Assembly (NCBI GenBank): GCA_011321895.1
Contig: DROK01000018.1
Coordinates: 1-14,310 of the forward strand
Length of the DNA: 14,310 bases
Origin: Thermodesulfatator atlanticus
GTDB lineage: Bacteria; Desulfobacterota; Thermodesulfobacteria; Thermodesulfobacteriales; Thermodesulfatatoraceae
Direction of reading: 5' to 3'
In this document: positions 1 through 6,005 of the stretch, one piece after another
How positions within the stretch are numbered: the first letter of the stretch is position 1
Layout: each line of letters starts with the position of its first letter
Program-made: the position numbers and the translations under genes
The notes under the pieces: model-generated
Database searches by the model: none
Seen by the model: only the letters and a program-made list of their open reading frames with translations
What the model was told of the DNA's origin: nothing

Positions 1-252
1 ATAAATCTTTTTGGGGCCGGTAAGGCTCTCACCGTGGCGCAGAATACGAAATCCTTTAAGTCCGTCAAGGGGGTTGCCGTCTACTTTGCGTTTGGGGATC
101 TTAAAGGAGATTTCCGCCCCCCAGAAATGTAATTTTACGTTGACCTTACTCGGGGGTTTGGGGCGGACGGCGTGGGGGGGTTTGGGTTCGGTCTTTTTCC
201 CGCAGGCACCCAGTAAAACTACCAAAAAGAGGATTATGGCTGAGCGTTTCAT
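1..252 (-). CDS. Lipoprotein with fibronectin-III-like start, partial (cut by window start)
   Basis: The reading frame starts at an ATG at 252-250 and runs off the window at base 1, giving the first 84 residues. A Shine-Dalgarno-like GGAGGAGGG lies directly upstream on the minus strand. The N-terminus is a lipoprotein signal peptide: MKRS, a hydrophobic stretch, then the lipobox LGAC with the lipidated Cys at residue 17. A Lys/Pro-rich tether follows (about residues 18-35). The next segment, with DGNPLDGLKGFRILR at about 60-74, resembles the opening strands of fibronectin-type-III-like domains in lipoproteins of thermophilic sulfur bacteria; that resemblance is from memory. It would be anchored in the inner or outer membrane, facing the periplasm. 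It lies downstream of the FapA-like gene on the same strand but 135 bases away, so co-transcription is uncertain. Specific function unknown. Confidence 0.8.
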   Translation of the reverse strand, partial: MKRSAIILFLVVLLGACGKKTEPKPPHAVRPKPPSKVNVKLHFWGAEISFKIPKRKVDGNPLDGLKGFRILRHGESLTGPKKIY

Positions 253-281
253 CCCTCCTCCGGTTTTGGCAGCCTACCCCA

Positions 282-315
282 GGGCGTAAAAGAAGTAAAC
301 TTTCTTTTTGCGCCC
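282..315. repeat. Imperfect inverted repeat / stem-loop
   Basis: GGGCG at 282-286 pairs with CGCCC at 311-315. AAAA at 288-291 pairs with TTTT at 306-309. A few further pairs, with a one-base bulge, close a loop of about four bases near 296-299. It lies between the stop of the FapA-like gene and the start of the lipoprotein gene, both on the minus strand. The strong G:C pairs are at the base of the stem and no T-run follows on either strand, so it is not a classic intrinsic terminator. It could be an RNA processing site, an attenuating hairpin or a protein-binding site. The rest of 253-387 shows nothing else recognisable. Confidence 0.45.
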
Positions 316-387
316 GGACAGGTTCTCAACGGGTTCTGGCCGGCCTTAAATCGGGCTTGCAGCCATCTTTGGGCTGGTGTTCGGGAA

Positions 388-1794
388 CTAGCGGTTAAAG
401 GGCGAAAACTTGATCTGGTGGTGGAGAATATGAAAAACACCGCCGGGTAAATCCTGGGCCACGGTAAAGGTCTTAAGGCCTATTTGGATTTTTACCCCCG
501 CAAAGACCGTCTTTTTGACCTTTACGATCTTATTCTTGATTATTTGGGCGTAACGGTCCAGTAGTTCCTCCTCTTCTTTGAGGAGGGCGTTTTCTTGGGC
601 AAGTAGCTGGGCCAGCTTTTCCTTGATTTTTTCGTAAACTTTGATTTTTTCCTCCGGGAGTTGACCGGCCTTGATAAGGGGGAGGGCGGCCCTCAGACTC
701 CGGATAAGAGGGATCTTCTGTTCCTCCAGGAGGGTTAGTTTGGCCTTGATTTCTTCAATGCGCCGGATGAGGTCTCTTAAAAAACCCGCTTTTACCAAGG
801 TGGGGACATTGGCCCGGCTCCCCAGCATCTGGACCAGAATACTGCCTCCGGCTTCCACCTTGCCCCCTACGATGGCCCCTATCCCTTCGGTACAGATCAA
901 GTCCTTCCCCACTTTGAGGTTTGCTTGCAGGACGTAATCGGTAACCACCAGATTTTGGTCTACTTTGACCTTGGCGTATTCAATGGCGCCGATGCGGGCG
1001 TCTCCCGTACAGTAAAGCTGGCTGGTCTCCCCGTGGAGGAGGCCACCGATTAATAAATTCCCTTTTACGAAAATGCGGGTTTCATCCTCTACGTTGCCCA
1101 GGATCTCCACCGTGGAAGCCTCGGCCTCCAGCCGAAAACCACGCTTTACGTCTCCGCTAAGGCTCAGTTTGTCTCCGTAAAAGCGAATATTTCCCGTGTC
1201 CCAGTTGAGGTCTCCGTTCAGGAAAAACTCCGGCTCGATGGCGATTTGGTTGGGCAGGACTTTGAGGACCCCGGCCTTGCGGGCGTAAAAGACGTGGTCT
1301 TCAGGGTTAAAGGCCACCCATTCGTTAGTCTTGACGGTAAGCTCTTGGCCGGGTCGGGGAGGGATCTCCTGGCCGAAGATGTCCCTCCCCGGTATCCCTG
1401 GAGTTGGGGGATGGAGCTTGGCTATCTTCTGGCCCTCCTTTACGCAACGGATGAGGCCCCGTTCCCTCAGGTCGACCCGGGGCTTGTCTCCGGCTTCTTC
1501 CGGTGCGTATTTTACAAACCATTCCAGGAAGGCGTCCTTGCCGTTCTCCGGAGGCTTACCTCTGGCCAGAACGAGCCTTTCCTCTTCCCAGACCGGATCT
1601 TCCAGCAGACCGAAGACAATGCCCTTGGTCTTCAAAAATTCCTTCAACTGCGCCATGGCTTCCGCGTCGGGTGGGCCAACTTTTTCGTCTGTGGGAACCA
1701 GGTAGGCGCACAGGTGGTCATCGGTGACACGCAAGAGATATTTTCCCCCTAGGACCTTTAAGCCTTTTGAAAAATTTTCTTTCATTTCGGCCAT
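388..1794 (-). CDS. FapA-like DUF342 family protein
   Basis: The protein has 468 residues and the layout of the DUF342/FapA (flagellar assembly protein A) family. Residues 1-105 are a variable N-terminal part. About 106-185 is the conserved FapA N-terminal module, with the Gly/Pro-rich stretch around GIPGRDIFGQEIPPRPG (133-149). About 188-335 is a Gly-rich, repetitive beta-helix-like region with recurring short motifs such as LSGDVKRG, ILGNVEDE and IGAIVGGKVEAGG. About 340-420 is a charged coiled coil, and about 424-468 a small C-terminal beta segment. Family members are linked to flagellar assembly or to bactofilin-like scaffolds, but no flagellar gene is visible here, so the role is open. 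No signal peptide or membrane segment is seen. The start at 1794 is the first in-frame ATG after the divergent gap; its ribosome site (GAAAG) is weak. A second ATG lies three codons in, without a better site. Confidence 0.85.
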   Translation of the reverse strand: MAEMKENFSKGLKVLGGKYLLRVTDDHLCAYLVPTDEKVGPPDAEAMAQLKEFLKTKGIVFGLLEDPVWEEERLVLARGKPPENGKDAFLEWFVKYAPEEAGDKPRVDLRERGLIRCVKEGQKIAKLHPPTPGIPGRDIFGQEIPPRPGQELTVKTNEWVAFNPEDHVFYARKAGVLKVLPNQIAIEPEFFLNGDLNWDTGNIRFYGDKLSLSGDVKRGFRLEAEASTVEILGNVEDETRIFVKGNLLIGGLLHGETSQLYCTGDARIGAIEYAKVKVDQNLVVTDYVLQANLKVGKDLICTEGIGAIVGGKVEAGGSILVQMLGSRANVPTLVKAGFLRDLIRRIEEIKAKLTLLEEQKIPLIRSLRAALPLIKAGQLPEEKIKVYEKIKEKLAQLLAQENALLKEEEELLDRYAQIIKNKIVKVKKTVFAGVKIQIGLKTFTVAQDLPGGVFHILHHQIKFSPFNR

Positions 1795-1887
1795 TTTTAT
1801 TTTCTTTCGTCATATCCGGATGAGCACCTAAATTGCATACTTCGGAAGAAAAAATTTTATGTTATCTTTAACGAACAAGAGGTTGTC
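1795..1887. promoter_or_regulatory. Divergent intergenic region with candidate plus-strand promoter
   Basis: This 93-base A/T-rich gap separates the minus-strand FapA-like gene from the plus-strand run, so it should carry promoters in both directions. On the plus strand a -35-like TTGCAT (1833-1838) is followed after 16 bases by TTTTAT (1855-1860), an imperfect match to sigma-70 elements. Two short palindromes are present: ATCCGGAT (1814-1821) and CTTCGGAAG (1840-1848), the latter in the putative promoter spacer. The ribosome site AAGAGG (1877-1882) of the next gene closes the region. No convincing minus-strand promoter was picked out. Confidence 0.4.
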
Positions 1888-2382
1888 ATGAGGCTTTTAA
1901 GTCTTTTCTTATGCTGTTTAGCTCTGGCCCTGGGTTCTGTCGGAATAACTTCTGAGCTTCCGGCCTTAAAGGACGTCCCGGCTTGGTCTGCCGGGCCGCC
2001 GGATTTTGTCAGCTACCAGGGGGCAAATAAGGCCTTTTACGTGCGCCGGACTTATACCCGGGAGGACGGGGCGCGGATAGAGGTCTTTCTGGCGGGAGGG
2101 GCAGAGGGGGCCAGGTTGGCCCGCGTCCTTAAAGGGCGGATTGAGATCGACACGCCGGAATACAAACTGAAATATTCCCAAAAAGGTCCGTATCAGACCC
2201 TGTTGAGCTATTCTCCCCAAGAGAAAAAGGGGTTCTGGGCGGTTTTCCTTAACGAAACACCGGTCCTGGTCCTTCTGGCCCGGTTTTATGCCATAGACGC
2301 CGAAGAGGCCTTTACTTTCCTGAAAGCACTTGATTGGCCCCAGCTTTATCAGCAGGCCAAGCTCTTTTTTGAGGGGCGTTAA
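1888..2382 (+). CDS. Exported protein of unknown function upstream of ftsK
   Basis: I do not recognise this 164-residue protein. Residues 1 to about 22 form a Sec-type signal peptide: MRLL, a long hydrophobic stretch containing two adjacent Cys (9-10), then a small-residue region. No lipobox is present, because the residue before the first Cys is Leu. The mature part is about 140 residues with mixed charge and aromatics and no clear catalytic motif. It contains alternating polar and hydrophobic segments that suggest beta strands (for example KAFYVRRTYTR, then ARIEVFLAGG), and ends in an amphipathic helix-like segment. It probably acts in the periplasm. The ATG at 1888 has AAGAGG five bases upstream. 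It is the first gene of the plus-strand run and ends seven bases before the chosen ftsK start, so it is probably co-transcribed with ftsK and lolA. The hydrophobic start and the operon position are seen; export is inferred. Confidence 0.75.
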   Translation: MRLLSLFLCCLALALGSVGITSELPALKDVPAWSAGPPDFVSYQGANKAFYVRRTYTREDGARIEVFLAGGAEGARLARVLKGRIEIDTPEYKLKYSQKGPYQTLLSYSPQEKKGFWAVFLNETPVLVLLARFYAIDAEEAFTFLKALDWPQLYQQAKLFFEGR

Positions 2383-2389
2383 ATCTTTG

Positions 2390-4486
2390 ATGTTTAAGGG
2401 GCACCACCGCGAATTTTTAGGTCTGCTTTTGATAGCCGCGGGGCTTTTTGTCCTGCTGGCCCTTTTGGGCTACCACCCTGATGATCCCGGCTGGGGCCGG
2501 GTAGGGGCCAGCGGGGTGCGCAATTTTACCGGTTTTTTAGGGGCTTATCTGGCGGCCCTGCTCTTTGACCTTTTGGGGCTCGGGGCCTGGTTCCTGCCCC
2601 TTTTCATATTGCTTGCGGGAAGCATTTTGTTAAGCGGCCGTCCCCTGGGGCCGGCGGTCCCTCTCGCCGGTCTTTTGTTCGTGGTTTCTGTTTCCTTTTT
2701 AGAGCCCCTTCTTGAACTCACAGGGGAAATAGGCCCTTACCCTCTAAACGGGGGGCTTCTGGGTGGACTTGGGCGTTATCTGCGGGTGGCTTTAGGGCGG
2801 CCTGGGCTGTTCTTGTTGATCTTCTTTTCACAGCTGGTGGCCCTTTGTCTCCTCTCCGGTCTTTCTCCGGGAGAGCTTTTGGGAAAGGCGAGGGAAACGG
2901 GAAAAAGGCTGATAAATCTTTCCGGGTGGCTTAAGGCCCGGGCCAAAAGTTCGCCTCCGCTTGAGCAGGAACTGGCTTACGAGCCGCACATCCCGGAGCA
3001 GGAAATTTATCCGGAACCAGAAGAAGAACTGTACGCCCCGGAAAAAGACGGGGAAGAAAAAGAGATACGGGAGCCTGCTAAAGGTAAGTCCAGGAATAAA
3101 GCTTTTGAAAAACCCCCTCTTGAGCTTTTGCAGGACCCGCCCGCTAATCTTAGACGGGAGAGCCGGCAGAGCCTGCTTGAAAGGGCCAGGCTTCTGGAGC
3201 AAAAGCTGGCTGATTTTGGGGTCAAGGGGCGGGTGACGGAGATCTGTCCCGGCCCGGTGATCACGGTCTACGAATATGAACCAGCGCCCGGGGTCAAAAT
3301 TAACAAGATAGCCTCTCTGGCTGATGACCTGGCTCTCGGGCTTAAGGCCGAGAGTGTGCGCATAGTGGCCCCTATCCCGGGCAAAAGCGCGGTGGGCATC
3401 GAAGTGGCCAACCGGGAACGGGAAATCGTTTATCTCAAAGACATTTTGGCGAGCGAAGCCTTCCGTAAGGCCCGTTCCAAGCTGACCCTGGCCCTGGGGA
3501 AGGACATCTCCGGCCGGCCGGTGGTCACGGATTTGGCCAAAATGCCCCACTTACTCATCGCCGGGGCCACGGGGACGGGCAAAAGCGTATGTCTGCACGC
3601 CATGCTCATCAGCCTCCTCTATAAATCCACCCCGGAAGAGGTACGGTTCCTGTTGATTGACCCTAAAAGGATCGAACTTTCCATTTACGAGGGCATCCCC
3701 CATCTCCTCTACCCGGTGGTCCTGGAACCCAAGACCGCCACCCAGGCCCTCAAATGGGCGGTGGCGGAGATGGAACGGCGCTACCAACTGCTCGAGGAGG
3801 CCCGGGCGCGCAATCTCGATTCCTATAACCTTGAGGCGGAGGAGAAACTGCCCTACATCGTCATCGTGGTGGACGAACTGGCGGATTTGATGGTGGTTTC
3901 TTCCAAAGAAGTGGAAACCTCCCTCACCAGGCTGGCACAAATGGCAAGGGCCTCAGGCATCCATCTGCTTCTGGCCACTCAGCGGCCTTCGGTGGACGTG
4001 CTGACCGGGATCATCAAGGCCAATTTTCCCGCCAGAATCTCTTTTCAGGTCTCCTCCCGAACGGATTCCCGCACCATCCTCGATACCGGCGGGGCAGAGA
4101 GGCTTTTGGGGGCCGGGGATATGCTTTTTCTCCCCCCGGGGACCTCCAAACTCAAGCGTATCCACGGGGCGTATGTTTCGGAACAGGAAGTTAAGCGGGT
4201 GGTGGAATTCTGGCGGGCGCAGGGGGAGCCGGATTATCAGCTGGAGTTGGCGGTACCCACCGAAGATTCAGCCCCTGAGCTTGAGGAGGAAGCGGATGAA
4301 CTTTACGAACAGGCCGTGGAGCTGGTAATCAAGACGGGACAGGCGTCTATTTCCATGCTTCAGCGCAGGTTGCGGGTGGGGTATAACCGGGCCGCCCGCA
4401 TGATAGAACGGATGGAAAAGGAGGGGATTGTTGGGCCGTCAGATGGTGTTCGCCCTCGCCCTGTTTTGGTGCGTCCTGAGCGTTAA
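2390..4486 (+). CDS. ftsK: DNA translocase FtsK
   Basis: This is the septum-associated ATP-driven DNA pump that moves chromosome termini apart and activates XerCD/dif recombination. From the chosen ATG it has 698 residues. About 1-165 holds the hydrophobic segments of the FtsK_4TM anchor. About 180-265 is an acidic, Pro/Glu/Lys-rich linker, much shorter than in Escherichia coli. The alpha/beta motor follows, with Walker A GATGTGKS at 392-399 and Walker B ending in D495-E496 within VVDELADLM. Residues from about 632 to the end (ASISMLQRRLRVGYNRAARM and beyond) are the gamma winged-helix domain that reads KOPS sites. The start is uncertain: GAGGGG at 2371-2376 is 13 bases before this ATG and 10 before an in-frame TTG at 2387. 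An upstream in-frame ATG at 2330 would overlap the preceding gene by 53 bases and is less likely. Confidence 0.96.
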   Translation: MFKGHHREFLGLLLIAAGLFVLLALLGYHPDDPGWGRVGASGVRNFTGFLGAYLAALLFDLLGLGAWFLPLFILLAGSILLSGRPLGPAVPLAGLLFVVSVSFLEPLLELTGEIGPYPLNGGLLGGLGRYLRVALGRPGLFLLIFFSQLVALCLLSGLSPGELLGKARETGKRLINLSGWLKARAKSSPPLEQELAYEPHIPEQEIYPEPEEELYAPEKDGEEKEIREPAKGKSRNKAFEKPPLELLQDPPANLRRESRQSLLERARLLEQKLADFGVKGRVTEICPGPVITVYEYEPAPGVKINKIASLADDLALGLKAESVRIVAPIPGKSAVGIEVANREREIVYLKDILASEAFRKARSKLTLALGKDISGRPVVTDLAKMPHLLIAGATGTGKSVCLHAMLISLLYKSTPEEVRFLLIDPKRIELSIYEGIPHLLYPVVLEPKTATQALKWAVAEMERRYQLLEEARARNLDSYNLEAEEKLPYIVIVVDELADLMVVSSKEVETSLTRLAQMARASGIHLLLATQRPSVDVLTGIIKANFPARISFQVSSRTDSRTILDTGGAERLLGAGDMLFLPPGTSKLKRIHGAYVSEQEVKRVVEFWRAQGEPDYQLELAVPTEDSAPELEEEADELYEQAVELVIKTGQASISMLQRRLRVGYNRAARMIERMEKEGIVGPSDGVRPRPVLVRPER
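4418..4424 (+). promoter_or_regulatory. Ribosome binding site inside ftsK that sets the lolA start
   Basis: AAGGAGG lies within the ftsK coding sequence. Two consecutive TTG codons follow at 4428 and 4431, and the first in-frame ATG comes only at 4443. The six-base spacing to 4431 is near ideal, three bases to 4428 is tight, and 18 bases to 4443 is too far. The site therefore argues for a TTG start. Confidence 0.6.
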
Positions 4487-5081
4487 GGTGGTCTGGGCCT
4501 TAAACGCTCAAGAGATAGCCGCCCGTATCCAGCAATATTACGAGGATACCCGAAGTTTTGCCGGGGAATTCGAACAGGAAGTCCACTGGCGCCGGGGGGC
4601 TGAAGTCAGGCTTTCTAAAGGAAAAGTATATTTCCAAAGGCCGGGGCTAATGCGCTGGGAATATTCCTGGCCCGAGAAATTGCTTATCGTGGTGGACCAG
4701 CTCAACGTCTACGTTTACAGCCCTGAAGAGAAACAGGTGATGATTTTCCCCACCGGTCGGGCGCTCTCTCCGAAGGTAACCCTGGGTTTTATGACGGGGA
4801 AGGGCAACCTCTTGAAGGATTTTGTGATAGTCTCCTGTGAAAAATGGCCTTCCGGCCTGGTGGCTCTGACTTTAACGCCGCGGGAGACCAACCCCCAGGT
4901 GGCTAGATTGACCCTGGTAGCCGATCCCCGGACCGGGGAGATCAAAGAGATCTGGTTTTGGGACCAGCTGGGTAACCTTACCAAGATACGGTTTTTGAAT
5001 CTCAAGCGAAATATCACCTTATCCCCTGAGCTCTTCCGCTTTGTCCCGCCGCAAGGGACAGAAATTATAAAAGAGAGGTGA
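4431..5081 (+). CDS. lolA: Outer-membrane lipoprotein carrier protein LolA
   Basis: LolA is the periplasmic chaperone that takes lipoproteins from the LolCDE transporter to the outer membrane. A signal peptide (GRQMVFALALFWCVLSVKVV, then WA) precedes a mature part of about 193 residues. The family's features follow: an N-terminal helix with IAARIQQYYEDTRSFAGEFEQ, then beta strands including SKGKVYFQRPGLMRWEY with the conserved Lys-Gly and Pro-Gly-x-x-R-W/E signature, and LLIVVDQLNVYVYSPEEKQV. Near the end lie DPRTGEIKEIWFWDQLGN and FRFVPPQGTEI, typical of the LolA C-terminus. The TTG start is chosen from the ribosome site at 4418-4424 and because it supplies the Arg of the signal peptide's n-region, which a start at ATG 4443 would lose. 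The gene overlaps ftsK by 56 bases. An ftsK-lolA neighbourhood is recurrent in bacteria, which supports both calls. TTG 4428 is an alternative. Confidence 0.92.
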   Translation: MGRQMVFALALFWCVLSVKVVWALNAQEIAARIQQYYEDTRSFAGEFEQEVHWRRGAEVRLSKGKVYFQRPGLMRWEYSWPEKLLIVVDQLNVYVYSPEEKQVMIFPTGRALSPKVTLGFMTGKGNLLKDFVIVSCEKWPSGLVALTLTPRETNPQVARLTLVADPRTGEIKEIWFWDQLGNLTKIRFLNLKRNITLSPELFRFVPPQGTEIIKER

Positions 5082-5085
5082 GGTT

Positions 5086-5997
5086 ATGCGCGAACTTCAG
5101 CAGGAAATAAGGGCCCTGGCTCGGGAAAAGAAGGCCATCATTTTGGCCCACAATTACCAGCCCCCTGAGATCCAGGACGTAGCGGATCTTACGGGGGATT
5201 CCCTGGAACTTTCTCTGAAGGCGGCGCAGACCGAGGCGGAAGTGATCGTCTTTTGCGGGGTGCGGTTCATGGCGGAGACCGCAGCCATCGTTTGTCCGGA
5301 CAAGCTGGTGGTCTTTCCGCGGCCGGAGGCGGGCTGTGAGATGGCAGACATGATCACCGTCGAGGACGTAGAGGCCTTGAAAGCCAAATACCCCAAAGCC
5401 CCGGTGGTAACTTACGTCAATTCTTACGTGGAAATAAAGGCCGTTTCTGACATCTGTTGTACCTCGGCCAATTCTATCAACGTGGTCAAGTCTCTCGCGG
5501 CCAAAGAGATCATCTTTTTGCCTGACATGAATCTGGCCCGGTACACCCAGCGCTTTTTCCCGGATAAAAAGATCTATTTTCACGAAGGCTTCTGCCCCTT
5601 CCACGACGTCCTTACGGTAGAAGAGGTCAAGAAGGCCAAAGAGGCCCACCCGCAGGCGGTCTTTATGGCCCACCCGGAATGTCGGCCGGAGGTAATAGAC
5701 CTGGCGGACGCGGTACGTTCTACCAGCGGTATGCTCAGGTTTGCCCGGGAGAGTGAGGCCAGGGAATTTATCGTGGGCACGGAGGTGGGACTTCTCTACC
5801 CTCTTAAAAAACAAAACCCTGATAAAGAGTTTTACCCTGCCTCCGAAAAGATGCTTTGTAAGGCCATGAAGATCATTTCCCTGGAGGACCTGAAGCGGGC
5901 CCTTGAGACCTTATCTCCGGTGGTCAGGGTGCCTGAGGATATTAGAAAGCGCGCCTACCGGGCCGTGGCCCGGATGCTTGAGATCCCCCGCAGTTAG
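5086..5997 (+). CDS. nadA: Quinolinate synthase A (NadA)
   Basis: NadA condenses iminoaspartate with dihydroxyacetone phosphate to quinolinate, the de novo precursor of NAD, in the cytoplasm with a [4Fe-4S] cluster. The 303-residue protein is the compact form known from thermophiles. The three expected cluster ligands are present: C84 (EAGCEMADM), C170 (HEGFCPFHD) and C258 (KMLCKAM). Other conserved elements are the N-terminal AHNYQ (21-25), GDS (37-39), TYVNSYVEIKA (109-119), CTSANS (125-130), HPEC (196-199), TSGM (213-216) and GTEVGL (231-236). The ATG at 5086 is preceded by AGAGGTGAGG, which overlaps the lolA stop. The gene lies four bases after lolA and eight before the GH57 gene. nadB and nadC are not in the window; iminoaspartate must come from an enzyme encoded elsewhere. 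Confidence 0.97.
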   Translation: MRELQQEIRALAREKKAIILAHNYQPPEIQDVADLTGDSLELSLKAAQTEAEVIVFCGVRFMAETAAIVCPDKLVVFPRPEAGCEMADMITVEDVEALKAKYPKAPVVTYVNSYVEIKAVSDICCTSANSINVVKSLAAKEIIFLPDMNLARYTQRFFPDKKIYFHEGFCPFHDVLTVEEVKKAKEAHPQAVFMAHPECRPEVIDLADAVRSTSGMLRFARESEAREFIVGTEVGLLYPLKKQNPDKEFYPASEKMLCKAMKIISLEDLKRALETLSPVVRVPEDIRKRAYRAVARMLEIPRS

Positions 5998-6005
5998 GAG
6001 GTTTT

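Noticed and set aside
11..289. Plus-strand open frame at the window start
   Set aside because: It is the antisense shadow of the lipoprotein gene, which has a signal peptide, lipobox and ribosome site on the minus strand; the plus-strand protein shows no recognisable features.
253..387. Hidden small gene in the gap between the two leftmost genes
   Set aside because: All frames are short or lack a start with a ribosome site; only the stem-loop stands out.
249..440. Minus-strand open frame spanning the FapA-like gene end and the following gap
   Set aside because: It overlaps the FapA-like C-terminus in another frame, has a low-complexity basic composition and no ribosome site.
2828..3550. 240-residue minus-strand open frame opposite ftsK
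   Set aside because: Lies entirely within the FtsK linker and motor coding sequence; Phe/Arg-rich shadow with no family pattern.
5065..5814. 249-residue minus-strand open frame opposite nadA
   Set aside because: His/Arg/Gly-rich antisense product with no domain pattern; nadA on the other strand has all conserved residues.
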